Both the position numbers and the translations under genes were made by a program. The notes under the pieces are model-generated. The model was not told where the DNA came from. It worked only from the letters and a program-made list of their open reading frames with translations, and did not search any database. This document shows, piece by piece, positions 9,091 through 17,496 of a stretch of 64,000 nucleotides of DNA; position 1 is the stretch's first letter; each line of letters starts with the position of its first letter. Source of the stretch: VAXT01 sp963850415 (GTDB lineage: Bacteria > Actinomycetota > Thermoleophilia > Gaiellales > Gaiellaceae); the NCBI GenBank assembly GCA_963850415.1, contig CAWKLE010000003.1, positions 1,054,001-1,118,000 of the forward strand, in the 5' to 3' direction.

Positions 9091-9726
9091 GTGTCCGAGC
9101 GATCTCTCTTCATACCGGGCTGGGGTGCGCCATCGCGCCTCTACGTCCCGGGCCTGCCGAAGGAGTGGCGCGCGCTCGAGCTGCCGTCCTTCAGGAAGAC
9201 CCGCGGCGATTTGTCCGTGTACCGGGCCTGGCTCCTCGAGGAGATCGCCGGTCGCGAGCCTGTCGTACTCGCAGGTCATTCGATGGGTGCGGCCCTCGCA
9301 CTGCTCGCGGCGATCGACCGGCCCGACCTCGTCCAGCGGCTGATCCTCCTCTCGCCCGCGGGCCTGCCGCTCACGAAGCCGATCCCGTCGAGCCTGGCCA
9401 CATGGGCCCGGCAGGTCGCGACCGGCCGGTTCCCGCTCGCTCAGGTCGGACGTTCGATCGTCCGGACCGGGCTCGCGCCCAGGAGCGCGCTGCGGCTCGG
9501 CCGGTTCGTGCACCAGCTCGACCTTCGGCCCGAGCTCGAGCCGTTTCGCGCGAAGCCGGTCCCCTCTACCGTCGTGAGCTGCACGACCGACACGATGACT
9601 CCGACTGCGCACTGCCGCGAGCTCGCGGCGCTGATCGGTGCCGAGTACCGGGAGGTCGACGCGCCCGACGGGCACATCTGGCCCGTCACCCAGCCGCAGC
9701 TGCTCTCGGCCGAGCTCTCACGCTGA
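9091..9726 (+). CDS. Alpha/beta hydrolase
   Basis: A 211-residue alpha/beta-hydrolase. GHSMGAAL is the nucleophile elbow (Ser about residue 64), FIPGWGAPS resembles the oxyanion-hole region, and DGHIWPV near the C-terminus provides the catalytic His. The acid residue is probably in the TTDTMTP strand. GTG 9091 is the start; a TAGCGA box eight bases upstream suggests a leaderless transcript. The stop overlaps the convergent aldo/keto reductase gene by nine bases. Substrate not predictable. Confidence 0.85.
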   Translation: MSERSLFIPGWGAPSRLYVPGLPKEWRALELPSFRKTRGDLSVYRAWLLEEIAGREPVVLAGHSMGAALALLAAIDRPDLVQRLILLSPAGLPLTKPIPSSLATWARQVATGRFPLAQVGRSIVRTGLAPRSALRLGRFVHQLDLRPELEPFRAKPVPSTVVSCTTDTMTPTAHCRELAALIGAEYREVDAPDGHIWPVTQPQLLSAELSR

Positions 9727-10674
9727 CCCCTCGATCTCCGCGACGTCCTCCTCGTCGAGCTCGAGATTCGCAGCGACCGCGATCGAGTCGACCTGTGTCG
9801 GCCGGCGGAAGCCGACGATCGCGGCGTTCACGGCGGGATTGCGGAGCGTCCAGGCGACGGCGACCGCGCCGGGAGTCGTGTCGTGGCGCTCGGCGACGAC
9901 GCCGAGCCGTTCGATGAGCTCGAGGTTCTCCGAGAGCTGTGGGTCGCGGAACGGCGGAGCCCGCCTGCGCCAGTCGTCGTCCGGAAGGCCCTCGATCCGC
10001 TCGCGGCTCATCGCTCCGGTGAGCAGGCCCGAGCCCATCGGCGAGTAGACGATCACGCCGATGTCCTTGAGCCGGGCGAAGGGCAGGATTTCTTCCTCGA
10101 CATCGCGCGCGATCAGCGAGTACGGCGGCTGGAGCGTCTCGACGGGCGCGATCTGTTGAGACCGGCGCAGCTGCTCGACGGAGAAGTTGGAGACTCCGAT
10201 GTGACGGGCGAGCCCCTCGTCCCGGAGCTCGACGAGTGCGGCCCAGCCTTCCTCGATCTGCTCGTCGGGGATCGGCCAGTGGATCTGGTACAGGTCGACG
10301 GTTGCGAGGCCGAGCCGCGAGAGGCTTCCCTCGAGCTCGCGCCTGAGCCCGTCGCGCGTCAGGTCGTGCAGCGTCGCGCCGCCGGGCCCCTCGGGCTGAC
10401 CGCCCTTGGTGAAGATGAACGGCCGCTCGTCGAGGGACGCGATCGCCCGGCCGACGACCTCCTCCGAGTGGCCGAAGCCGTACTGGGCCGCGGTGTCGAT
10501 CCAGTTGACGCCGAGCTCGAGCGCGCGGTGGATCGCGGCGACCGAGTCCTCGTCCTCCTGCGCGCCCCAGCTCCATTCGAAGCCGCCGCCGCCGATCGCC
10601 CAGGCGCCGAATCCGACACGCGTGATCTCCATCCCGGTCGAGCCGAGCTCCGTCGTCTTGAGTCCCTGCGCCAT
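9718..10674 (-). CDS. Aldo/keto reductase
   Basis: A 318-residue NADPH-dependent oxidoreductase with a TIM-barrel fold. Catalytic motifs are WIDTAAQYGFGHSE (Asp and Tyr), IFTKGG (Lys) and YQIHWPIPD (His). The C-terminal region AIVGFRRPTQVD binds the cofactor 2'-phosphate in relatives. Length and start (ATG 10674, MAQGLKTTELGSTGMEITRVG) agree with the family. It stands alone and is convergent with the hydrolase. A second, broken family member lies at 27403-28190. Confidence 0.93.
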   Translation of the reverse strand: MAQGLKTTELGSTGMEITRVGFGAWAIGGGGFEWSWGAQEDEDSVAAIHRALELGVNWIDTAAQYGFGHSEEVVGRAIASLDERPFIFTKGGQPEGPGGATLHDLTRDGLRRELEGSLSRLGLATVDLYQIHWPIPDEQIEEGWAALVELRDEGLARHIGVSNFSVEQLRRSQQIAPVETLQPPYSLIARDVEEEILPFARLKDIGVIVYSPMGSGLLTGAMSRERIEGLPDDDWRRRAPPFRDPQLSENLELIERLGVVAERHDTTPGAVAVAWTLRNPAVNAAIVGFRRPTQVDSIAVAANLELDEEDVAEIEGSA

Positions 10675-10776
10675 CTCGGCAACCTTACGCGCGCAGGAAG
10701 GCGATGTACTGCGAGGAGGCGGCTGGCCGCGAGATCGGTTGCAGGAATCGCGCTCGGCCCCGCGAATCGACGCGCC

Positions 10777-11343
10777 ATGATGTTCGAGGAGCGAGAGGTG
10801 CTCGAAGAAGCCGCCGAGCGCTGGTGGCTCTTCCTGCTGACCGGGATCGCGTGGCTCGTCTTTGCGCTGATCGTCTTCCAGTGGAACTACACGACCGTGT
10901 ACGCGGTCTCGTTCCTATTCGGGTTCGTGGCGCTGTTCGCGGGCCTCAACGAGTTCTTCCAGATCACCGTCTCGACCTCGGGCTGGAAGATCGTGCACGG
11001 GATCCTGGGCGTCCTCTTCGTCCTCGCCGCCGTCTGGGCGTTCGTGCACCCGCACAACGCGTTCGCGACGCTCGCCGCTCTGATCGGGCTCTTCCTGCTC
11101 TTCAAGGGGATCTTCGACATCATGGCCGCGTTCGTGACGAAGGACCAGTTCGAGCTGTGGTGGCTCCAATTGATGGTCGGGATCGTCGAGATCCTGCTCG
11201 CCTTCTGGATTGCAGGCTCGTTCAGGAACAAGGTGATCCTGCTGGTCGCCTACGTCGGGATCATCGCGCTCTCCCGCGGGATCACCGAGATCTTCCTCGC
11301 GTTCAAGCTCAAGGGCCTGCGCAGGCGAGTCGCGGTCGCCTGA
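10777..11343 (+). CDS. HdeD family membrane protein (DUF308)
   Basis: A 188-residue protein with six predicted membrane helices, arranged as three hairpin repeats each with the pattern G-(I/L)-L followed by an aliphatic stretch, as in E. coli HdeD. The N-terminus MMFEEREVLEEAAERWW is cytoplasmic and amphipathic, and the C-terminus is basic. HdeD proteins are linked to acid resistance; the presence of gadB 9 kb away is suggestive only. Two adjacent ATGs (10777, 10780) are possible starts. Confidence 0.85.
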   Translation: MMFEEREVLEEAAERWWLFLLTGIAWLVFALIVFQWNYTTVYAVSFLFGFVALFAGLNEFFQITVSTSGWKIVHGILGVLFVLAAVWAFVHPHNAFATLAALIGLFLLFKGIFDIMAAFVTKDQFELWWLQLMVGIVEILLAFWIAGSFRNKVILLVAYVGIIALSRGITEIFLAFKLKGLRRRVAVA

Positions 11344-11430
11344 CCGCGCGTCCACCTCAGCTCCATCCTCCGCAGCGGATCGCGCCGTGGCTAGGTTCTC
11401 CGGGCCGTCCACCCAAGGAGGGGGAAGCCG

Positions 11431-12186
11431 ATGCCGCAGCACAGGACCGGAACGCGAGAGGAGTGGCTCGCCGAGAGGCTCGAGCTGCTCGCCGCCGAGA
11501 AGGAGCTGACCAGGCAGAGCGACGAGCTCGCTCGCCGGCGCCGGGAGCTGCCCTGGGTTCCGATCGAGAAGGACTACCGCTTCGAGACCGACGAGGGCCC
11601 CGCGGGACTCGCCGATCTCTTCCAGGGGCGCTCCCAGCTCCTGATGTACCACTTCATGTTCGGGCCCGACTACACCGCCGGCTGCCCGGCGTGCTCTGCG
11701 ATCGCGGACGGGTTCAACGGCTCGCACGTCCACCTCGAGAACCACGACGTGATGATGATGGCCGTCTCACGCGCCCCGATCGACGCCATCCAGGCGTACA
11801 AGCAGCGGATGGGGTGGACGTTCCCGTGGGCGTCCTCGCAGAACGACGACTTCAACTACGACTTCAACGTCTCGGTGACGGAGGAGCAGCAGCGCGGAGG
11901 AGCGGTCGAATACAACTACGGGGCGCGGGACCTGCGGCCGGTCCTTGACGCGACCGAGGGTGGCGCCGCCGAGCAGGCTGTGCGGTGTGGTACCGACACC
12001 GCGACGTACCTACGCGAGGCGCCCGGCGTGAGCGCGTTTGCACTGGAGGACGGCGTCGTCTACCACACGTACTCGGCCTACGCGCGAGGGCTCGACGGGC
12101 TCTGGAGCATGTACCAGTGGCTCGACCGCGCCCCGAAGGGCCGCAACGAGGACGGCCTCTGGTTCAGACGCCGCGACGAGTACTAG
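11431..12186 (+). CDS. DUF899 family thioredoxin-like protein
   Basis: A 251-residue member of the DUF899 family. The N-terminal TREEWLAERLELLAAEKELTR helix, LPWVPIEKDYRFETDEGP, and the CPACSAIADGF motif, which sits where a thioredoxin active site would be, are diagnostic, as is the C-terminal YSAYARGLDGLWSMYQWLD. Function is not established; a thioredoxin fold is generally assumed. ATG 11431 follows AAGGAGGGGGAA at 8-10 bases. No clear operon partner: the next gene is on the opposite strand, two bases away. Confidence 0.9.
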   Translation: MPQHRTGTREEWLAERLELLAAEKELTRQSDELARRRRELPWVPIEKDYRFETDEGPAGLADLFQGRSQLLMYHFMFGPDYTAGCPACSAIADGFNGSHVHLENHDVMMMAVSRAPIDAIQAYKQRMGWTFPWASSQNDDFNYDFNVSVTEEQQRGGAVEYNYGARDLRPVLDATEGGAAEQAVRCGTDTATYLREAPGVSAFALEDGVVYHTYSAYARGLDGLWSMYQWLDRAPKGRNEDGLWFRRRDEY

Positions 12187-12187
12187 C

Positions 12188-12739
12188 TCACTCGCCGGGA
12201 AGCAGCGAGAAGAGCGTCTTGTCGACGCGGCGCCCGTCCGGCTTCGGCATCGAGCGGACGACGCCCTCGCGCGTGAACCCTGCGCGCTCGAGGACGCGCT
12301 CCGATGCGGTGTTCCCGACGTTGACATAGGCGGCGACGCGCTCGATCCCCAGCGAGAACGCGTGCTCGGCGAGCGCACGCGCGATCGTCGTCGCGGCGCC
12401 ACGACCGCGAGCGTGGGGGAGGACGAAGTAGCCGATCTCGACGATGCCCCGCTCGGCGTCGAGGTGGTGGAGCGTTCCGCCGCCGATCACCTCCTCCGAG
12501 TCGGCGTCGAGCGCGGCGAGCGCCAGCAGGCGGCCCGCTTCCGCGAGCTTCGGGAGCTCACCGAGGTTGGCGACTAGCTGGTCGCGGTCGAACGCCGGCA
12601 GATTGCCGGCCTCGCGGAGCTCGGGGTCGCCGAATGCGGGCAGGATCCCCTCGACGTCCTCGAGCCGTGGGGCGCGCAGCAAGACCTCGCCTGCGCGGAT
12701 GCCCGCCGCGGGAACTGAGAGGCGAGGCGTCATCTCCAT
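12188..12739 (-). CDS. GNAT family N-acetyltransferase (RimJ/RimL-like)
   Basis: A 183-residue acetyltransferase. VLLRAPRLEDVEGILPAF is the N-terminal beta strand and helix, GYFVLPHARGRGAATTIARA carries the acetyl-CoA pyrophosphate loop (R/Q-x-x-G-x-G/A), and YVNVGNTASERVLERAGFTREGVVR is the RimJ/RimL C-terminal signature. The acceptor could be a protein N-terminus or a small molecule. ATG 12739 or the ATG two codons later may be used. Convergent with DUF899. Confidence 0.9.
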   Translation of the reverse strand: MEMTPRLSVPAAGIRAGEVLLRAPRLEDVEGILPAFGDPELREAGNLPAFDRDQLVANLGELPKLAEAGRLLALAALDADSEEVIGGGTLHHLDAERGIVEIGYFVLPHARGRGAATTIARALAEHAFSLGIERVAAYVNVGNTASERVLERAGFTREGVVRSMPKPDGRRVDKTLFSLLPGE

Positions 12740-12788
12740 GGCGGCTCTACGGCGTGTGGTGCCGGCGCTCTTTCCTTGACGCGTTCGA

Positions 12789-13484
12789 TCATACGGAGGC
12801 CGTCTGGAGGCCCGCGGCGGCGATCCGCGCGGCGATCGGCCCGACGGCGGCGGCGGTCGTCCGCCAGCTCCCGGGCGCGGAGTAGTGATCGGCGTCGTGG
12901 AGCAGCACGACGTCGCCGGCCGAAAGGCCCGCGGTGGCGCGGGCGGTGACCGTCTCGGGAGTAGCCCCGCGCTCCCAGTCGCGGCCCCACTTCGACCACA
13001 GGAGCGGCTCGAGGCCGAGCTCGCGGATCAGCCGGAGCCCGGCGAGGCTGAACACACCGTGCGGAGGCCGGTAGAGGCGCGGCTCGACTCCGGCTGCAGA
13101 GGACACGGCGTCCAGCGCGCGGCGCGTGTCGGCGGCGAGCACTGCGCGGCTCCATTGGCGCCGCGTCTGATGGCGGTAGCCGTGCAGGCCGAGCTCGTGG
13201 CCCGCGGCGGTGATTTCGCGCGCGAGCTCCGGGTTGCGTTCGACCTGCTCGCCGCTGACGAAGAAGACCGCCGAAGCGCCCACGCGGTCGAGCTCCGTGA
13301 GGACAGCGGGCGTTCCGTACGGATGCGGCCCGTCGTCGAACGTCAGCAACACTCCGCCGCCGGCGACCGTGGTCGGAATCCCGAACGCCGCCGCGGCGCT
13401 CGGGAAAACGACGGCGATCGCGGGAGACCAGTGAGCGGCGAGTCCCCCGCCAGCCGCGACCGCGAACGGCCGCAGCGCCTTCAC
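12789..13484 (-). CDS. Polysaccharide deacetylase (NodB domain)
   Basis: A 231-residue NodB-type carbohydrate esterase. LLTFDDGPHPYGTPAVL contains the metal/catalytic Asp pair, ELGLHGYRHQTRRQW gives the H-x(3)-H metal ligands, RLYRPPHGVFS is motif 3, and DVVLLHDADHYS near the C-terminus supplies the last motif. A weak hydrophobic N-terminus suggests membrane association or export. GTG 13484 overlaps the upstream glycosyltransferase stop by four bases (GTGA), so the two are translationally coupled; together they may make and deacetylate a glycan or glycolipid. Confidence 0.9.
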   Translation of the reverse strand: MKALRPFAVAAGGGLAAHWSPAIAVVFPSAAAAFGIPTTVAGGGVLLTFDDGPHPYGTPAVLTELDRVGASAVFFVSGEQVERNPELAREITAAGHELGLHGYRHQTRRQWSRAVLAADTRRALDAVSSAAGVEPRLYRPPHGVFSLAGLRLIRELGLEPLLWSKWGRDWERGATPETVTARATAGLSAGDVVLLHDADHYSAPGSWRTTAAAVGPIAARIAAAGLQTASV

Positions 13485-15244
13485 GTCGAGTGTCCCCGCC
13501 CCAGGAGCCGCTGCACCGAGGAGACCCCGAGCCCAGACCGCTCGAGCAGCCGGACGGCCGCCAGCAGATGACCCGTGTCGTTGCCGGGCTCGTCGTCCAG
13601 CGTGGCCAGGATCACCTCACCCGAATGCACCGCGGCGGGAACGAAGTCGCGAGGAGTCAGGGTGTACCCGGCCTGGATCGGCACGCCTCCGAGGTGCCGT
13701 GCCAGCAGGTAGTCCGTGATCGTGAACCCCTCTCGCGGGGCGAGGTACGGGAACGGGCCGTGCAGGCGGTACCGGGCGCGTTGCGTCTCGATCTGGCCGT
13801 GCGCGTGGAACCAGGAACGCACGCCGTGAGAGGAGAGCTCGGGCATCGGGTCGAGCCCGTCCGTCCGCAGCGTGGCGACGTCCTTGCTCGAGAGCGGCTG
13901 GGACGCAGCCACCGAGGCGTGCAGATGGCTGCTGCGCGCGACCGCCGCGAGGGCCAGGAGCTCGCGCCGCCTGCCCTGCACGATCAGCGCGACGCTGTTG
14001 TCCGCGGGCACGATCGTCGTGCTCTCGGGCAGCGCGAGCGCCTCGGCGACCACGGGATACGTCGCGTCGCTCGCGAGCAGCGCGAACAGGAGGGCTGTCG
14101 CCGCCGCCGTCGAGGCCATCGTTCGCGCGAACCGGGCCCGCGTGCGAACCGTCACCCGCGGCGTCGCGGCGAGGACGAAGCTCGCGGCGTCGGCGCCACG
14201 CGAGAGCGAGACCTTCGACGTGCCTCCGGCCGCGAGCAGCGCGGCTCTCAGCTCGGTCGCAGAGTGCGCGTGCACGACGAGCCCGAGCGAGGCCATCTCC
14301 CGCGCGATCAGCGGTGCGTGACCAGGAGGCGCACCGTAGGCGACCACGGGACAGTCGCGGGCGAGAGCCTCGAGGCAGGTGACGCCGCCCGTGGAGTGGA
14401 CGAGCACGTCCGCTGCGGCCAGAAGGTCGCTCATCGAGTCGGTGAAGCCGAGCACCTGCACACGCGGTTCTCCGGCGAACGCGGCCTCGAGCCGCAGGCG
14501 AGTCGTGGGATCGCGTCCGGCGAGGCAGACCACGGTCGCGTCGAGCTCGAGCGCCGTCCTCACGGCTCCTGCCAGGTCGCCGACGCCCCAGCCGCCGCCG
14601 GAGACCACGACCACCGTCCCCTCGCTCGGCAGGCCGAGCGCGCGCCTAGCCTCGACGGAGGGCCGCGGCGTATGGAACTCCGGAGCCACGAGCGGTGACA
14701 CGGGACGCGCGCTGCCGATCCCGGCGACACGCTCGACGCCCGGCACGAGGCTCTCGTGCATGACGAGATGCAGGTCGACGCCCTTGTCGGCCCAGAGCTC
14801 GAGGCCCGCGAAATCGGTGATCGTCGCGCAGGCAGGGACGAGCACCTTGCCGCGCAGGCGCAGAGAGCCGAGGATCAGCGTCGCGGGAGGCCACGTCGAG
14901 ACGACGACGTCAGGGGAGTCACGGCGCACGAGTCGCAACACCGAGCGCGAGCCCGCCAGCGAGAGCGCCGCCCGGGCGAGCCAGCGCAGCAGACGGCTGC
15001 GGCGCAACGTCCCGAAGAGCAGCCCGAAGAGCCAGGGCGCAGTGTTCAGCTGCCAGCGGTAGGCGTCGTTCAGGAACCAGCGCAGCGGCGCCGGGAGCTC
15101 GGCCAGCACGTCCCGGACCGTCACCTCCGCGCTCGGGCTCTGCCTCACGAGATCCTCGGCCAGGACGCGCGCAGCCGCCAGGTGCCCCTCGCCGACAGGC
15201 GCCGTGAGCACGAGGATGCGAATCGGCCGACCGCCGCCTGGCAC
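13481..15244 (-). CDS. MGDG-synthase/MurG-like glycosyltransferase with C-terminal degenerate deacetylase-like domain
   Basis: 587 residues. The N-terminal half is a GT28-type glycosyltransferase: ILVLTAPVGEGHLAAARVLA (the MGDG-synthase N-terminal motif), VVVVSGGGWGVGDL, and the donor-site segment HSTGGVTCLEALARDCPVVAYG. A hydrophobic segment near residues 375-395 follows, then about 190 residues without a named family. Parts of this tail, such as RYRLHGPFPYLAPREGFTIT and the order of segments, resemble the neighbouring deacetylase (RLYRPPHGVFSLAGLRLI), but the metal Asp and His are missing; I infer an inactive NodB-like domain. GTG 15244 is chosen for its -10 box TATCCT eight bases upstream. 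Confidence 0.75.
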   Translation of the reverse strand: MPGGGRPIRILVLTAPVGEGHLAAARVLAEDLVRQSPSAEVTVRDVLAELPAPLRWFLNDAYRWQLNTAPWLFGLLFGTLRRSRLLRWLARAALSLAGSRSVLRLVRRDSPDVVVSTWPPATLILGSLRLRGKVLVPACATITDFAGLELWADKGVDLHLVMHESLVPGVERVAGIGSARPVSPLVAPEFHTPRPSVEARRALGLPSEGTVVVVSGGGWGVGDLAGAVRTALELDATVVCLAGRDPTTRLRLEAAFAGEPRVQVLGFTDSMSDLLAAADVLVHSTGGVTCLEALARDCPVVAYGAPPGHAPLIAREMASLGLVVHAHSATELRAALLAAGGTSKVSLSRGADAASFVLAATPRVTVRTRARFARTMASTAAATALLFALLASDATYPVVAEALALPESTTIVPADNSVALIVQGRRRELLALAAVARSSHLHASVAASQPLSSKDVATLRTDGLDPMPELSSHGVRSWFHAHGQIETQRARYRLHGPFPYLAPREGFTITDYLLARHLGGVPIQAGYTLTPRDFVPAAVHSGEVILATLDDEPGNDTGHLLAAVRLLERSGLGVSSVQRLLGRGHST

Positions 15245-15321
15245 GATCCCACAGGATAGGCCTCTCGCCGGAGCGGGTCGCCGGTTCAGTAGGCTCGCCC
15301 GATGGCTCATCGAGCCCGTCC
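15245..15321. promoter_or_regulatory. Divergent leaderless promoters (glycosyltransferase / GAP protein)
   Basis: Minus strand: TATCCT (15253-15258) eight bases before GTG 15244. Plus strand: TAGGCT (15290-15295) six bases before ATG 15302, which opens a seven-codon ORF and not the main gene. Confidence 0.5.
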
Positions 15322-15325
15322 GTGA
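15302..15325 (+). other. Leaderless mini-ORF (MAHRARP) overlapping the next start
   Basis: ATG six bases after a TAGGCT box, seven sense codons, then TGA overlapping the GTG start of the GAP gene (GTGA, 15322-15325). It could deliver ribosomes to the main gene by termination and reinitiation. No homology is expected at this length. Confidence 0.3.
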
Positions 15326-15984
15326 GCTCTTCCTCGCTCGCCAGCGTCGTCGTGCTCGGGCTGGGCTGCGCCGCGAACCCGTGGGGGATCATGATCGCGA
15401 TCCTCCTACTCGATGCCCGCAGGGGCCACGGCATCGTCTGGACCTACGTCCTCGCGTGGACCGGCGCGATCAGCGTCGTGCTCGTTGCCCTGCTCGCCGG
15501 TATCGGTGCCGTTTTTGCGTCGGGCTCGGACAGCGCCAACACGGCCGTTTCCTGGCTCGAGCTGGCGATCGGGGTCGTCCTGGTCGGATTCGGTGTTCGG
15601 CGTCTCCTGGGCCCGCGCGGCGAGGAGGCGCCGACCGAGACGCCGCGCTGGCTGCGGGCGATCGAGAACATCTCGTTCCCGGCGGCGTTCCTGCTCGGCA
15701 TCTACTCGGCGACCTACCCGCTGGTGATCGCCGCCGCGGGGGAGATCCTGCGCGCGGACACGGGCTCGGCCGAGACGACCGCGCTCGTCGTGCTCTTCAT
15801 CGTGCTCGGCTCGTCCTCGGTCGCGGGCGTCGCGGCGCTCGGCACGTTCGCGCCCAGCCGTTCGGCTTCGTTCCTCGAGCGGATGCGCACCTGGGTGACC
15901 GCCCACAACCGGGCCGTGATCACGACGATCGTCCTCGTGCTCGGCGGGTACCTTGCGGCCCGCGGGCTCCAAGGGCTCATCTGA
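15322..15984 (+). CDS. GAP family protein (Sap / sulfolipid-addressing-like, PF11139)
   Basis: A 220-residue membrane protein with six helices. VLGLGCAANPWGIMIAILLLD at the N-terminus, the loop LLGPRGEEAPTETPRWLRAIE after helix 3, and ISFPAAFLLGIYSATYPLV match the GAP/Sap family, whose mycobacterial members take part in exporting glycolipids. GTG 15322 is the start, coupled to the preceding mini-ORF. Next to the glycosyltransferase/deacetylase pair, a glycolipid export role is plausible but unproven. Confidence 0.75.
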   Translation: MSSSSLASVVVLGLGCAANPWGIMIAILLLDARRGHGIVWTYVLAWTGAISVVLVALLAGIGAVFASGSDSANTAVSWLELAIGVVLVGFGVRRLLGPRGEEAPTETPRWLRAIENISFPAAFLLGIYSATYPLVIAAAGEILRADTGSAETTALVVLFIVLGSSSVAGVAALGTFAPSRSASFLERMRTWVTAHNRAVITTIVLVLGGYLAARGLQGLI

Positions 15985-16024
15985 CTCGAAGGAGATCCCG
16001 GGCTTCCGGGCGAACGGGACTCAC

Positions 16025-16382
16025 ATGGAGGCAGGCAAGCTGCAAGACGCGACGAGACGGACGCGGCTCGCGAACGAGCGGGACCTATCTCGCGTGGTGG
16101 CGGACGGGTCTCACCGCGCTGGCGGTCAGCTTCGGCGCCGGCAAGCTCCTGCCCGAGCTGTCGGGGGGCGCGAACTGGCCGTTCGAGCTCGTCGGGGCCG
16201 CGTTTGCGGTGATCGGGGTGGTGTTCATGGTCTACGGCTACGTCAGGCACGACGAGGTCGACCGCGCGCTGGACCGAGGCGAGTACGCGGGCCTCTCGGC
16301 CCGTGCGGCGTTCCTCTTCGCGCTCGCGGGAGGGATACTCGGGCTCGCGACGCTGCTCCTCGTCGCGCTGCGCCCGGCGTGA
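16025..16382 (+). pseudogene. DUF202 family small membrane protein, one +1 frameshift
   Basis: The N-terminus (MEAGKLQDATRRTRLANER) and the remainder (TYLAWWRTGLTALAVSFGAG onward, three helices) lie in two frames. Dropping one G from the GGG at 16079-16081 restores the hallmark LANERTYLAWWRTGLT of DUF202 proteins and a normal length of about 118 residues. Function unknown. The frameshift sits in the most conserved motif and in a homopolymer, so sequence error is likelier than decay. Confidence 0.75.
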
Positions 16383-16404
16383 GTCTCTGACGCACGCGGG
16401 CGAG

Positions 16405-16410
16405 TACAGT
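16405..16410 (+). promoter_or_regulatory. Leaderless -10 box (TACAGT) of the L,D-transpeptidase operon
   Basis: TACAGT lies exactly six bases before ATG 16417, with no ribosome site between them. Confidence 0.5.
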
Positions 16411-16416
16411 CGCCCG

Positions 16417-17496
16417 ATGCGAGTCGTCCAGGCCCCGCTCGCGACGGTATTGGTCGTCGCGGCGGTCACCGGCGCGAGCAGCGCGGCGGCGACCCCCCGT
16501 GCCCAGACGGTCAAGGTCGCGTTCCTCCAGGGGGAACAGGTCGTGTACCTGGATCGCCCGGGCTCGACGCTCACCGGCGCGCTCAGAGCCCTGGTCGCGG
16601 GGCCGACGACCGCCGAGCAGGCGCGGGAGGTCACGACGCAGATTCCGAGCGGGACGACGCTCCGAGCGGTCTCGATCAAGAACCGCGTCGCGACCGTCGA
16701 CTTCAGCGACAAGATCGCGCTCGGCAGTCGCACCGAGAGCCTGTCGGCGCGGATCGTCCAGATCGTTCTCACCGCGACGCGTTTTCGAAACGTGCGGTTC
16801 GTCCGCATTCAGGTGAAGGGTGGGACGCCGCTCGGCCTCTTCCCGGGCTTCGTGACGCGGTACCCGTTGACGGCCAGGGACGTCACCGCGCCCGACACGC
16901 CGCCTCCCGGACGGCCCGCGTCCGTCAAGCCTCGGGCTCCGAGCGAGGCGACACGTTCGCTCCAGCAAGCGCTTGCCGATCGCGGCTTCCTCACGCAGGC
17001 GGACGTCGACGGCCGGCCGGGCCTGCGCACGACATCGGCGATCGTCGCGTTCCAGAAGTGGGCCGGGCTCCCGCGCGACGGAGTCGCGGGCTCGGCCACA
17101 CGCGGTGCGCTCGACGCCTCCGTGCGGCCCACGCCGATCGGCTCCGGGAGCGGTCATCGGGTCGAGGTGCTCCTCGACCGCCAGCTCACACTCGTCGTTG
17201 ACGGGAGCCAGGTGACCCGGGTCATCGACGTGTCGAGCGGCAAGCCGGGCTTCGAGACGCCGACGGGCTCCTACCGGGTGACCCGCAAGGAGCAGCGCTC
17301 CTGGTCGGTGCCGTACAAGGTCTGGCTCCCGTGGGCGAGCTACTTCGTCGGCGGAGTGGCCTTTCACGAGTATCCGGACGTGCCGCCGGCCCCCGCGTCG
17401 CACGGCTGCGTCCGCGTGCCGCGGTGGGACGCGCAGTGGCTCTACGCGCAAACGCCGGTCGGCACCCTAGTAACGGTCCTCGGACGCTCGCGATGA
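16417..17496 (+). CDS. L,D-transpeptidase with GerMN-like and peptidoglycan-binding domains
   Basis: 359 residues, secreted. A signal peptide (to about residue 26, SSAAATPRA) is followed by a GerMN-like domain (about 30-145: ALVAGPTTAEQ, KNRVATVDFS), a PG_binding_1 repeat (about 180-240: RSLQQALADRGFL and AIVAFQKWAGLPRDGVAG) and a YkuD catalytic domain (about 250-359). The active-site motif HGCVRVPRWDAQWLY has Cys331. The enzyme would form 3-3 cross-links in peptidoglycan. Leaderless ATG start. The stop overlaps the next start by four bases, coupling it to a solute-binding protein. Confidence 0.92.
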   Translation: MRVVQAPLATVLVVAAVTGASSAAATPRAQTVKVAFLQGEQVVYLDRPGSTLTGALRALVAGPTTAEQAREVTTQIPSGTTLRAVSIKNRVATVDFSDKIALGSRTESLSARIVQIVLTATRFRNVRFVRIQVKGGTPLGLFPGFVTRYPLTARDVTAPDTPPPGRPASVKPRAPSEATRSLQQALADRGFLTQADVDGRPGLRTTSAIVAFQKWAGLPRDGVAGSATRGALDASVRPTPIGSGSGHRVEVLLDRQLTLVVDGSQVTRVIDVSSGKPGFETPTGSYRVTRKEQRSWSVPYKVWLPWASYFVGGVAFHEYPDVPPAPASHGCVRVPRWDAQWLYAQTPVGTLVTVLGRSR

